Shown here piece after piece: positions 1-8,663 of a stretch of DNA of 64,000 nt. The DNA comes from Octadecabacter temperatus (GTDB lineage Bacteria; Pseudomonadota; Alphaproteobacteria; Rhodobacterales; Rhodobacteraceae), in contig NZ_CP012160.1 of assembly GCF_001187845.1 (NCBI RefSeq), forward strand, positions 1,736,001 through 1,800,000, read 5' to 3'. The position numbers and the translations under genes were made by a program. The first letter of the stretch is position 1. Each line of letters begins with the position of its first letter. The notes beneath the pieces are model-generated. The model ran no database searches. It was not told the origin of the DNA and saw nothing but the letters and a program-made list of their open reading frames with translations.

Positions 1-735
1 ACCGGTTTCAGGGTCGGCTGTGGTCATGATCTTAGTGGCAAGATCATCCGGTGCAGTTCCGGCGGTAATTTCGGCCATGCGTTGTTCGGTCAGACCTGTG
101 ATCAGTCGGCGAATATCAGCGGCAGTGTCTTTGGTCGCACGGCGAAAGAACCGCGGCATCCAGCGCGGACCGGGAATAAACGCGGCGAGGTTCAGGATCG
201 GCTGCGTACGTTGGTGGTCGCGGAATTTCTCAAACACAGCCGTGGCTGTTTCATCCTCAATCGGAATGGAAAACAGGGTGCGAAAGATCACGTCAGCGGC
301 AGCATGAGACGTTTCAGGCTCAATATCCTGCACACCTAGGTTGGCCGCCATCCGTTCCACGGCGGCCTCCCCCGCTGCATACATCGCGCCATAAGTGTCG
401 CGCAGACGTCCGCCTTCAAATGCAGGGTCAATGATGCGGCGCTGTCGTTTCCACGTCTCGCCATTGGTCAAGAACACCGAGTTCCCAAGCAACGGGCGCA
501 AACCTGCACCAATGCGATCAGACTTTGGGAAATCATCGGGACGGTCTTTTAGCACCCGTTTCACCAATTCGGGATCATTCGCCAAATAACTGCGAAAGAA
601 CGGCGTCTTAAACTCCGCCATCCACGCGCGGTACAGCTTTGCCGGTTGCGCCGACAGGATGTCTTGGCGAAACAGCTTAAGGTATCGCCAAAGCGTGACC
701 TTCTCAGGACGTGATGGGGGTTTGGGCGGGATCAT
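1..735 (-). CDS. Cytochrome P450, N-terminal part (cut by window edge)
   Basis: Haem-thiolate monooxygenase, substrate not predictable. The 245 residues visible run from a Met at 735 to the window edge in one open frame. They contain a C-helix motif WKRQRR at residues 95-100 (W95 and R99 contact the haem propionates in this family), followed by a stretch typical of the P450 B'-C region and the D/E helices. The I-helix, ExxR and Cys-ligand loop would lie beyond position 1, so intactness cannot be judged. The start codon lies inside the 3' end of the upstream hydrolase gene (32-nt overlap), which suggests one transcript and perhaps translational coupling. Confidence 0.85.
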   Translation of the reverse strand, partial: MIPPKPPSRPEKVTLWRYLKLFRQDILSAQPAKLYRAWMAEFKTPFFRSYLANDPELVKRVLKDRPDDFPKSDRIGAGLRPLLGNSVFLTNGETWKRQRRIIDPAFEGGRLRDTYGAMYAAGEAAVERMAANLGVQDIEPETSHAAADVIFRTLFSIPIEDETATAVFEKFRDHQRTQPILNLAAFIPGPRWMPRFFRRATKDTAADIRRLITGLTEQRMAEITAGTAPDDLATKIMTTADPETG

Positions 736-2023
736 GGTTCATACTGGTAAACTTGGAGGCGGCCACGTCAATGCGTGATTTAGACGGCTCGCGGCCTTCA
801 AAACGGTCAGCAAGGGTCTGTGGCCCCGCCGTGATGCGGAAATAGTCATAGTCCCCCACCCGGTCAAACGCGCAAAGGTACTGGAAATGCAGGCGGAAGA
901 ACTTCCAACGCAGTTCCTTCCAGCGCTCAGGCGACAGGGTTTGGGTGAAGGCCGCAGAAATCACCAACGGCCACTTTTGGCCTTCTGGCGCGACACCAGA
1001 CACAGCGACCGGATCGCACAGTGCAAATGTACAGCCATCACCGGGGGCTGTGACATCAACCCAAGTCAGCTCATCCCGTGTGGACAAGAAGTTAAGGTCG
1101 GTACGCAAACGGTCAGCCTTTGGAAGGAAGCTCACCATCGGGACGACTTGTCCAAGGCTTAGGAACCCAAGCGCAGGGCCACCCGCAGGAACGCCGCCCT
1201 CACGGATCAAATCCGAAAGAATGGACACCGCCAGATGCGCGCCAGATGAATGGCCGACGATCAAGACTTCATCGAAGTCCGCTTCTAACGCCTCACCAAT
1301 CACGCCGCGAAAATCCGCCATGCGGTCTTCAAGCTCGGGCGCGGTCGTGCCTTTGGTTTTGGCGGAATAGGCAAAATCATGCATCAGATAGTAAGCGAAG
1401 AATTTACCGTCATTCTTCTTGAACCAGCATAATACCTGCCAAGCGACCCATGCAATTAGCACCAATTGGACGACGAATAATCCGGTATGAAAGATCGAGA
1501 AATCCAACGTCGACGGCTCGCCGCCCGTGAACAACCCGACAATCGCACGGCCAATCCCGCCCAACGCCCAGCTCAGGACCTTTGCCGCCAAAAGCCCTGC
1601 GAGCACGGCCCCCAACAACTGCAGCAGCAACATGCCAACGGGGTATAGCGCGGCAATCACCGGCCCCTTGCGCAGCCACATCAAGCGGCGCAAGGCACCT
1701 GACGTGATGTAGATGAACGCGGTACGCAGTAATTGCAGGTAGGTCGCGGGAATGCTCGACGCCATTGAATTGCGCACGATGTCTGACCAGACGAGCACTT
1801 CAACTTCAGCATCAACAGATTGGCCGTCCATACGGGATTCTACACGCCAGCCGTAATGCTCACCGTCTTTCGCAGCGATGCCGACTTCATAGCCAGATAT
1901 CTCGGATTGTGTTGCGGATTCAGTGCGATAAAGCTCGCGGTAGCGGCGTGGGTGAATAGGATCATAGCCCGGAATGTAGAACACCTTACGGCGTTTCACC
2001 TGTCTATTCTCAACCTGATCCAT
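704..2023 (-). CDS. Membrane-anchored alpha/beta-hydrolase-like protein
   Basis: A 439-residue protein of unknown substrate. Near the N-terminus it has FYIPGYDP (residues 15-22), which resembles the oxyanion-hole strand of alpha/beta hydrolases. Two hydrophobic segments (about 122-150 and 183-200) should be membrane spanning. A nucleophile elbow GHSSG (257-261, Ser259) follows after the expected hydrophobic strand. The sequence has the look of a lipase or esterase with an inserted membrane hairpin, but the catalytic Asp and His were not assigned. It overlaps the downstream P450 by 32 nt and is probably co-transcribed with it; a joint role in lipid or hydrophobic substrate oxidation is only inference. 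Confidence 0.6.
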   Translation of the reverse strand: MDQVENRQVKRRKVFYIPGYDPIHPRRYRELYRTESATQSEISGYEVGIAAKDGEHYGWRVESRMDGQSVDAEVEVLVWSDIVRNSMASSIPATYLQLLRTAFIYITSGALRRLMWLRKGPVIAALYPVGMLLLQLLGAVLAGLLAAKVLSWALGGIGRAIVGLFTGGEPSTLDFSIFHTGLFVVQLVLIAWVAWQVLCWFKKNDGKFFAYYLMHDFAYSAKTKGTTAPELEDRMADFRGVIGEALEADFDEVLIVGHSSGAHLAVSILSDLIREGGVPAGGPALGFLSLGQVVPMVSFLPKADRLRTDLNFLSTRDELTWVDVTAPGDGCTFALCDPVAVSGVAPEGQKWPLVISAAFTQTLSPERWKELRWKFFRLHFQYLCAFDRVGDYDYFRITAGPQTLADRFEGREPSKSRIDVAASKFTSMNHDPAQTPITS

Positions 2024-2085
2024 TGTGCTTCGCCCTTAATTTGAAGGCACTATAGACACAAACTTCGGCGAAAATAAGTTACGGG

Positions 2086-2841
2086 TTAACCAAAAACGGC
2101 CAAGAACGGCATCGCTTCAAGCATCCAGTAAGCAAACACCGCGAGGAAACCCGTCGCCATCGCCAAACCAACGATGATCAGCAGAACGCCAGACGTTTTC
2201 TCGATCACACCCATGTTGCGCTTCATCCAAGCCATCGGACGTTTCATCTGCGGGAAGAACGCGGCAACAAGCAAGAAAGGAACACCAAGGCCAAGCGCGT
2301 AAGTTCCCAGCAATACCATACCCTTACCAACATCCGCCTGCCCCGTAGCGAGACCCAGAATGGCGCTTAGGATCGGGCCTAGGCAGGGCGTCCAACCGAA
2401 TGCGAATGCGAGGCCTAGGAAATACGCACCAAACGCCGACCCGCCTTGATCCCCCGCATCCACACGCATCTCGCGATCAAGGAATTTTAGCCGATAAAGC
2501 CCAAGGAAATGGAACCCAAAGATGATGACAACAATCCCTGCACCTATCTCAAAATAGGTTTTGACCCCAAGGAACGTACGCCCTAACGCCGATGCCCCTG
2601 CCCCAAGGATCAGGAAAACTGTCGAAAGGCCCAGCACAAAAAACAACGCTGAAACGACGGCACGATTGCGCGCGTCTTTGTTGTCTTCCATCTCGGACAC
2701 ACTCACACCGCCCATATAAGCAAGGTACGGCGGCACAATCGGCAGCACACAAGGGCTGAGGAACGACAGGATGCCCGCGGAAAACGCAACGAGGAGTGCG
2801 GGAATCAGTGAGGCGGCAAGGAAGGTTTCGGTTTCAAACAT
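2086..2841 (-). CDS. ccdA: Cytochrome c biogenesis / thiol-disulfide transporter CcdA
   Basis: A 251-residue integral membrane protein with about six membrane helices. It moves reducing equivalents from cytoplasmic thioredoxin across the inner membrane to periplasmic thiol proteins used in cytochrome c maturation. The two redox cysteines are visible in the family motifs LSPCVLP (Cys31) and GWTPCLGP (Cys153), each near the start of a transmembrane helix, and the length fits the short CcdA type rather than full DsbD. It is divergent from the TusA-like gene, with about 90 bp between the starts. Confidence 0.93.
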   Translation of the reverse strand: MFETETFLAASLIPALLVAFSAGILSFLSPCVLPIVPPYLAYMGGVSVSEMEDNKDARNRAVVSALFFVLGLSTVFLILGAGASALGRTFLGVKTYFEIGAGIVVIIFGFHFLGLYRLKFLDREMRVDAGDQGGSAFGAYFLGLAFAFGWTPCLGPILSAILGLATGQADVGKGMVLLGTYALGLGVPFLLVAAFFPQMKRPMAWMKRNMGVIEKTSGVLLIIVGLAMATGFLAVFAYWMLEAMPFLAVFG

Positions 2842-2933
2842 AGAACCCTCTTAGCGTTCCGTATGCGCGGCGTCACGCGACAGTTGGTCACTTCCTTGTG
2901 GACTTTTGTGACAACGCACGGCACCCCTAGGCC

Positions 2934-3161
2934 ATGAAAGATATCGTTGATGCCCGTGGATTGATGTGCCCTTTGCCGGTCTTAAAGCTCGGTAAGGTGA
3001 TGCGCGGTGTGCCTGTTGGGACAGTTGTGACCCTATGGGCGGATGATCCAATTGCCGTGATAGACATTCCTCATTTCTGCGTTGAAGCAGGCCATAGACT
3101 GGTGTCGCAGACCGACGATGGGGCACATCAGATCTACGTCATTGAGCGTGTAACCAAATAA
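2934..3161 (+). CDS. TusA-family sulfurtransferase / SirA-like protein
   Basis: A 75-residue cytoplasmic protein of the TusA/SirA/YedF fold. The signature CPLPVLK starts at Cys12, the sulfur-carrying cysteine of this family, directly after the first beta strand (DARGLMC). Such proteins relay persulfide sulfur for tRNA thiolation, molybdenum cofactor or other thio-cofactors; the specific role here is not evident. The nearby ccdA gene hints at thiol chemistry but is divergent. A strong hairpin lies immediately after the stop codon. Confidence 0.85.
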   Translation: MKDIVDARGLMCPLPVLKLGKVMRGVPVGTVVTLWADDPIAVIDIPHFCVEAGHRLVSQTDDGAHQIYVIERVTK

Positions 3162-3193
3162 AAATGCCGCCCCACGTTAGTGGAGCGGCATTT
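3162..3193. terminator. Bidirectional rho-independent terminator between tusA-like gene and rne
   Basis: Inverted repeat AAATGCCGCCCCAC / GTGGAGCGGCATTT around a 4-nt loop, 13 of 14 positions paired, with A-rich and T-rich flanks. It sits between two convergent genes, 1 nt after the first stop codon, and can serve both directions. Confidence 0.85.
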
Positions 3194-3231
3194 ATTATCA
3201 ATCCCTTACGGAGTGAAGGTCATGTGTCGCC

Positions 3232-5943
3232 TTAGCGACCACCTAGCGACCACCAGCCACGCTTCTTAGGCGCTTCTTTGGCCTCGGCAGCTGGTTCTAC
3301 GACTTCTGCTTCCGCCTCTACGGGCTTCGGCTTTGATGTGGTCTTGCGAACGCGTTTCGGCTTTGCTTCTGCGACAGGTTCAGGCGCCTCCGCTGACGTT
3401 TCAGCAGCTGGAGCCTCTGCTTCAGCAGTCTCAGCCTTTTTTGCCGCAGGCTTCTTACGTGCGCGTGTGGCCTTCTTCTTTGGCTTTGGCGCAGGCTCTT
3501 CTTCCGCTGCAGGTGCTGGCTCTTCTGCCTTTACCTCTTCGGCCTTCACCTCTTCCGCTGGCGCATCGTCGCTTTTCTTACGACGGGTGCGCGTGCGCTT
3601 TGGCTTCGCTGGGGCTTCTTCAGCTGCAGGTTCTTCTGGTGCAGCTTCAGCGGTCTCAACTGTTTCAGCAACCTCGGCTGGTGCCGCATCGCTTTTCTTG
3701 CGACGGGTGCGAGTGCGTTTCGGCTTTGGTGCCTCTTCTGCCACGGCCTCAGCGGCGACAGCAGGTGCTTCAACCGCAGGCGCTTCACCTTCAACAGGCG
3801 CGGCTGCAACTTCACCAGCGTTTTCGCCACCGTTCTCAGCGTTGTTGGCTTCAGCGTTCTCGCCACCGCCCCCACCGCCGCGACGACGACGACGACGACG
3901 ACGGCGCTTCTTGGTTGGTGCTTCGCCGTCTTGTTGCTCAGGTTGGGCCTCAGCGGTCACATCCACGTCCTCAACCTCAGCCATAACGGCTGTTTCGGAC
4001 GAAATAACCGATGCAAGCTCTACTTCGGCAACCACGCGGGTCGCAGTCTTGAACTTCTCAAGCGTGTAGTCAGGCGAGACCAGATGCGGATCGCATTCAA
4101 TACGCACGGACAGACCATAGCGGGCCTCAATCTGTGCGATATGTTCGCGCTTTTGGTTCATTAGGAAGTTGGCGATCATCACCGGTGCTTTGATCAGAAC
4201 TTCTTTGGAACGACCGCGCACGCCTTCTTCTTCGAGTTGGCGAAGAATGCCGAGGGCGACATTATCATCAGAGCGTAGAAGCCCAGTGCCGTGGCAATGT
4301 GGGCACGGCTGTGTCGTTGACTCCAACATGCCCGGACGCAGACGCTGACGCGACATTTCCATAAGGCCAAAACCAGAAATCCGGCCCACCTGAATGCGTG
4401 CCCGATCCGTTTTCAGCTTATCTTTCATCATCTTTTCAACGGCAGCGTTGTTCTTACGCTCGTCCATGTCGATGAAGTCGATGACGATCAGCCCAGCAAG
4501 GTCACGCAGACGCAATTGGCGTGCCACTTCTGCAGCGGCCTCAAGGTTCGTCTTTGTCGCCGTTTGCTCGATCGAGCCTTCCTTGGTCGCACGACCAGAG
4601 TTCACGTCCACCGCGACAAGCGCTTCAGTCGTGTCGATCACGATGTAGCCACCGGACGGCAGCTGCACGGTCGGGTTGAACATGCCGTTCAAATAGCCTT
4701 CGACCTGATGGCGCGCATAAAGCGGCATCTGATCTTTATAGTTGGTCACGTTCTTGGCGTGGGACGGCATGATCATCTTCATGAAGTCTTTGGCGGTGCG
4801 GTAACCGGTCTCGCCTTCAACGATCACTTCGTCGATCTCTTTGCTATAAAGATCACGGATCGAACGTTTGATCAGATTGCCTTCTTCATAGATTTGAGCG
4901 GGCGCTGTGGATTTCAGCGTAAGCTCGCGGATCTGTTCCCACAGGCGCTGCAGGTATTCGTAGTCGCGCTTGATCTCGGTCTTGGTGCGCTGCGATCCGG
5001 CTGTTCGAATGATCAGGCCAGCACCCTCAGGTACAAGCATTTCATTGGCGATGGATTTCAGCTTCTTGCGGTCTGCGGCATTCGTGATCTTGCGGGAAAT
5101 ACCACCACCACGCGCGGTGTTTGGCATCAGCACGCAGTAACGGCCAGCAAGGGAAAGGTAAGTCGTCAGGGCAGCGCCCTTGTTGCCGCGTTCTTCTTTG
5201 ACCACTTGGATCAGAAGGATTTGGCGAACTTTGATAACTTCTTGAATTTTATAACGCTTCGGGCGCGGTTTGCGCACAGGACGTACATCTTCTTGGTCGT
5301 CCTCATCGGCAACACTTTCGATGGATTCATCTTTAGCGGTCGCATCTGCGCTTCCAGCCGCAGCTTCGTCATCACTGTTGTCGTCCCCGTCATCTGCTGG
5401 CTCTTCAACAGGTGTTTCCGCAACAGTTTCCATGTGCGACGTGGCTTCGCCTTCTACGATGGCGGCGTCTTCACCCAGATCAATCGTTTCCATGCCCGCG
5501 ATATCACCGGAGGTATCTTCCTCAGGTGTTTCTGCAGGCTCAGCCGTTGCGACTGCGTCCTTTGTGTCGACCTCAGCCGCTTTTGGCTTACGGCGACGAC
5601 GTGAACGCTTGGGCTTTTCAGCTTCGGCTTCAGCCTCGGCCTTCATCGCTTCGGCGTAGGCTTTTTCTTCAGCCATCAGCGCTTCACGGTCAGCAACCGG
5701 AATTTGGTAGTAGTCAGGGTGGATCTCGTTGAACGCGAGGAAACCGTGGCGGTTGCCGCCATAGTCCACAAACGCCGCCTGAAGCGATGGTTCGACCCGT
5801 GTTACTTTTGCGAGATAGATGTTGCCGGCCAGCTGGCGACGGGATTGGGTTTCAAAGTCGAATTCCTCGACTTTGTTTCCGTCAACCACAACAACGCGGG
5901 TTTCTTCCGCGTGGGTGGCATCGATAAGCATTTTCTTAGCCAT
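3232..5943 (-). CDS. rne: Ribonuclease E/G family endoribonuclease (degradosome)
   Basis: A 903-residue RNase E. The N-terminus carries the S1 domain, interrupted by an insertion of roughly 150 residues rich in Ala, Glu and Asp between the YGGNRHGFLAF strand and YKIQEVIKV. The catalytic DNase I-like core has VDVNSGR and IDFIDM, which bear the metal-binding Asp residues, and the zinc-link CPHCHGTG that joins dimers. The C-terminal third is low complexity: a run of ten arginines followed by glycines, then two near-identical KPKRTRTRRKKSD blocks in acidic linkers, as expected of the disordered RNA-binding and degradosome scaffold. It processes rRNA and turns over mRNA at the inner membrane. Confidence 0.95.
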   Translation of the reverse strand: MAKKMLIDATHAEETRVVVVDGNKVEEFDFETQSRRQLAGNIYLAKVTRVEPSLQAAFVDYGGNRHGFLAFNEIHPDYYQIPVADREALMAEEKAYAEAMKAEAEAEAEKPKRSRRRRKPKAAEVDTKDAVATAEPAETPEEDTSGDIAGMETIDLGEDAAIVEGEATSHMETVAETPVEEPADDGDDNSDDEAAAGSADATAKDESIESVADEDDQEDVRPVRKPRPKRYKIQEVIKVRQILLIQVVKEERGNKGAALTTYLSLAGRYCVLMPNTARGGGISRKITNAADRKKLKSIANEMLVPEGAGLIIRTAGSQRTKTEIKRDYEYLQRLWEQIRELTLKSTAPAQIYEEGNLIKRSIRDLYSKEIDEVIVEGETGYRTAKDFMKMIMPSHAKNVTNYKDQMPLYARHQVEGYLNGMFNPTVQLPSGGYIVIDTTEALVAVDVNSGRATKEGSIEQTATKTNLEAAAEVARQLRLRDLAGLIVIDFIDMDERKNNAAVEKMMKDKLKTDRARIQVGRISGFGLMEMSRQRLRPGMLESTTQPCPHCHGTGLLRSDDNVALGILRQLEEEGVRGRSKEVLIKAPVMIANFLMNQKREHIAQIEARYGLSVRIECDPHLVSPDYTLEKFKTATRVVAEVELASVISSETAVMAEVEDVDVTAEAQPEQQDGEAPTKKRRRRRRRRRGGGGGGENAEANNAENGGENAGEVAAAPVEGEAPAVEAPAVAAEAVAEEAPKPKRTRTRRKKSDAAPAEVAETVETAEAAPEEPAAEEAPAKPKRTRTRRKKSDDAPAEEVKAEEVKAEEPAPAAEEEPAPKPKKKATRARKKPAAKKAETAEAEAPAAETSAEAPEPVAEAKPKRVRKTTSKPKPVEAEAEVVEPAAEAKEAPKKRGWWSLGGR

Positions 5944-6390
5944 TGTATCCTATTCCACGCGCCATTTGGCGGCCCCCCTGAGGGTGCTGCGGTGTCTGAT
6001 GCGTGATTGATTGTGGCGATGCGCGCGTCAGCGGATGCGGCGGCCAATTGGCCCCCTGCTCTCTCGCAATATAATGTCGCGCGGTTCATCGCGTTGGTCT
6101 CCGACCACCAATGCAAATGCGAAAGTGGCCCGTTCAAGGCCCCAAGCGTTAGGTTTTCCATCACCGCCGAGGGCTATTCATCTGGCCTCTGATAAAAGAA
6201 ACCACATTCTTCGGTCTGTCTATTGGGTATGACGGGATCGCCTGATCGGGCCACTCAACCAAAACACAGAAAAACTCACCGGGATTTTGCGCAAAGCGTT
6301 ATGGCAACCACCCGTGGTTTATACATAGGGGAGTCTGGGGGCATTTTACAATGTTTAAGTGTGCCAACTTGCTCAGATGGGGCGTTTAGG
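5944..6390. other. Spacer / probable rne 5' leader, 447 bp
   Basis: No gene is supported here. RNase E genes usually have a long autoregulated 5' leader, and this stretch is placed for one. A short palindrome CGCCATTTGGCG lies just upstream of the start codon (around 5961-5972). Short reading frames present lack ribosome sites and family resemblance. Confidence 0.4.
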
Positions 6391-7299
6391 TCAATCAAAC
6401 GCGTTCCGGCACCAATGTCCGTTGCTGCCGAGGTTGCTTGTGCAAAAATAAGGCTGCGCGATTTCGTTGTTTGCCCGGCGGTCCGCGCTGTTCCAGTACA
6501 AACGGCGACCCGCCATCGGCAACCACGGGTTTGAGGCGAGATTCCTGCTCACACTCATCAAGCGGAGCAGTGGCATATCGTCCTTCAGGTTCACAAACTG
6601 ACGTTCACGCGTGGGCAAAATCAACGCATCAATATGCAACCCGTCGCGTGCGATTCCACGTGGTCGGAACGCTTCGAATGCGTCATCAAACCGGGGTGAA
6701 GCGGTAATATTTACCAAAACAAAATCAACGGCTTCGGGCTGAGGATCCGCCAAGTTGAAGTCATCTATATCGTCGCTGAACCCGTATTCATACAGAGGCA
6801 GTTCAAGGAGGTTTACGTTTCCGTTGAAATCGACAGCTTCAAGATCATCCTGTCTCAGCACAAGAACGCGGGCAGCCATGTGTTTTGAAATGTTCCAACA
6901 GTTATACGCGCAGGTATTATCCCGTCCCCACAACAAAACCGCCGTCTTGCCATGAAAGTTTGGCATCTCGCCCTGAATCGCGTGGGTCGCTATTGCCGCA
7001 CGTTGGTTTGCGTAGGACCTCGCATCGTAAGCCGGATAAAGAAACGCCAGCAAAAGCGCACCTGCCACAAGCCCGAGCGACACAAGCGGTTTGCGCCGTA
7101 AAAGCCCAAGCGCCCAACAGAGCACACTCCAATAAAACACTAACCCGCCCGACATACCGAACATCAAACCCAATGGGGCTGGGCTCGTATTGCCATTGGG
7201 GTTCAATGCCATCGCACTCAAAAAACCGATTCCCAAGAAGGTCACGGCTCCGATAAGCACAGCTACTGTGATCCAGATAGTATAAAATGAACGCGTCAT
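6391..7299 (-). CDS. Uncharacterised membrane protein with extracytoplasmic domain
   Basis: A 302-residue protein I do not recognise. The first ~95 residues form about three hydrophobic helices, ending in LLLAFLYPAY. The remaining ~200 residues are hydrophilic with conserved-looking cysteine pairs (CAYNC in the middle; two more in the last 25 residues), consistent with disulfides in a periplasmic domain. It lies 23 nt after dctD on the same strand and could be the last gene of the dctBD transcript, followed by the rne leader. No catalytic motif was found. Confidence 0.6.
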   Translation of the reverse strand: MTRSFYTIWITVAVLIGAVTFLGIGFLSAMALNPNGNTSPAPLGLMFGMSGGLVFYWSVLCWALGLLRRKPLVSLGLVAGALLLAFLYPAYDARSYANQRAAIATHAIQGEMPNFHGKTAVLLWGRDNTCAYNCWNISKHMAARVLVLRQDDLEAVDFNGNVNLLELPLYEYGFSDDIDDFNLADPQPEAVDFVLVNITASPRFDDAFEAFRPRGIARDGLHIDALILPTRERQFVNLKDDMPLLRLMSVSRNLASNPWLPMAGRRLYWNSADRRANNEIAQPYFCTSNLGSNGHWCRNAFD

Positions 7300-7322
7300 A
7301 TCAGGTTGTTAACAGAGAGCCC

Positions 7323-8657
7323 CTACCCAAGATAGTCCGACCGTTGCAGACCGTACTTCGCCATTTTCTCGTTCAGCGTCCGGCGCGGCAGGCACAACTC
7401 ATCCATCACATTCACGATGGACCCTTTGTGGCGGCGCATGGTGTTGTCGATCAACATCCGCTCAAACGCTTCGACGAACTCCTTAAGCGGCTTGCCCTCA
7501 GTCGTTATAGCGGGCTGGCTTTCGTCGTCTTCCGTCATCAAGAGGCTCGCGATGGTGCCTGACCCACGGCGGTTTTGCAGAACGGCACGTTCAGCCACAT
7601 TATAGAGCTGACGCACGTTGCCCGGCCAAGGGGCTTGCAACAATTGCGCTGCTTCTTGGGCGGAAACTTCAGGCGCATCACACCCGTATTCTTCGGCAAA
7701 CCCTTCACCCAAACGGGTGAACAACGTCAGGATGTCTTCGCCACGCGCACGCAGCGGCGGAACTGTGATCCGCAAGGCGGCCAAACGGTAGAACAGATCA
7801 TTGCGTAACACGCTTTCGCAGGTCTTGCCTTCATCTTGCAGGTTACAGATCGCGACGATGCGGGTTTCTGCTGGCGTGCCCTGCTCATTGATCGCCGTCA
7901 GCAAACGCGCTTGATTTGTCTCAGACAGCGCTTCGACGTCTTCCAGCACCAAGGTGCCACCACGGGCCTCTTCCATAGCTGGGATCGGATCGTCCTGCCC
8001 TGCTGGGCCAAACAGCCGCTTAGCAAGCGCCTCTTCTTCATAAGCGGCACAAGAAATCAAAACGAACTTCTTGTTCGCACGGGCGCCAACAGCATGCAGC
8101 GCATGGGCCACGAGCGTCTTACCCGTGCCGGTTTCGCCTTCAATCAACGCATGACCATCGGCCTGCCCCAGATCAAGAATGTCTTCTTTCAGACGCTCCA
8201 TCACTGGTGAAGCGCCGATAAGTTTTTTCATCAACGCCCCACCGTCAGACAGCTCACGGCGCAATGCACGGTTATCCAACGTCAAACGTCGCGCAACAGT
8301 CGCTTTTTTCGCAAGTTCCGTCATGCGGTCTGGATTGAACGGTTTTTCAAGGAAATCAAACGCCCCAATGCGCATCGCCTCAACTGCCATCGGCACATCG
8401 CCGTGGCCCGTGATCATGATAACGGGAAGCGAGCTATCAACGCCTTTCAGCTTTTTCAGGAACTGCATGCCATCCATGCCCGGCATCTTGATGTCGCTGA
8501 CAACAATGCCCGGATAGTCTTGGCCGACGCCTTTCAAAGCATCTTCAGCACTGGCGAAAGTCTCAGTGTCGTAACCCGAAAGGGCCAGCCACTGGGAAAT
8601 GGACTGCCGCATGTCCTGTTCGTCGTCCACAATCGCGATCTTCATTGCCTGAGCCAT
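7323..8657 (-). CDS. dctD: C4-dicarboxylate response regulator DctD lacking the GAFTGA loop
   Basis: A 444-residue NtrC-family regulator, partner of the adjacent DctB. Receiver domain at residues 1-120 with phospho-acceptor Asp55 (VSDIKMPG) and Lys105 in LEKPF. AAA+ domain with Walker A GETGTGKT (173-180), Walker B-like TLVLEDVEAL and WPGNVRQL. C-terminal Fis-type helix-turn-helix at about 400-440. Odd: the sigma-54 contact loop GAFTGA that should follow KRLFG (213-217) is absent; the text runs straight into a shortened acidic linker, and Walker B is unorthodox. By analogy with the GAFTGA-less NtrC of Rhodobacter capsulatus, it may activate sigma-70-type promoters. The start lies 6 nt after dctB. 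Confidence 0.9.
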   Translation of the reverse strand: MAQAMKIAIVDDEQDMRQSISQWLALSGYDTETFASAEDALKGVGQDYPGIVVSDIKMPGMDGMQFLKKLKGVDSSLPVIMITGHGDVPMAVEAMRIGAFDFLEKPFNPDRMTELAKKATVARRLTLDNRALRRELSDGGALMKKLIGASPVMERLKEDILDLGQADGHALIEGETGTGKTLVAHALHAVGARANKKFVLISCAAYEEEALAKRLFGPAGQDDPIPAMEEARGGTLVLEDVEALSETNQARLLTAINEQGTPAETRIVAICNLQDEGKTCESVLRNDLFYRLAALRITVPPLRARGEDILTLFTRLGEGFAEEYGCDAPEVSAQEAAQLLQAPWPGNVRQLYNVAERAVLQNRRGSGTIASLLMTEDDESQPAITTEGKPLKEFVEAFERMLIDNTMRRHKGSIVNVMDELCLPRRTLNEKMAKYGLQRSDYLG

Positions 8658-8663
8658 GCGCGT

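Noticed and set aside
3278..4069. Long open frame antisense to the rne 3' region (263 codons)
   Set aside because: It is the mirror of the Ala/Lys/Arg-rich repeats of RNase E; the product is a low-complexity Ser/Ala/Phe string.
4516..5604. 362-codon open frame antisense to rne
   Set aside because: Shadow of a well-supported gene in a high-GC third-position context; no family resemblance or ribosome site.
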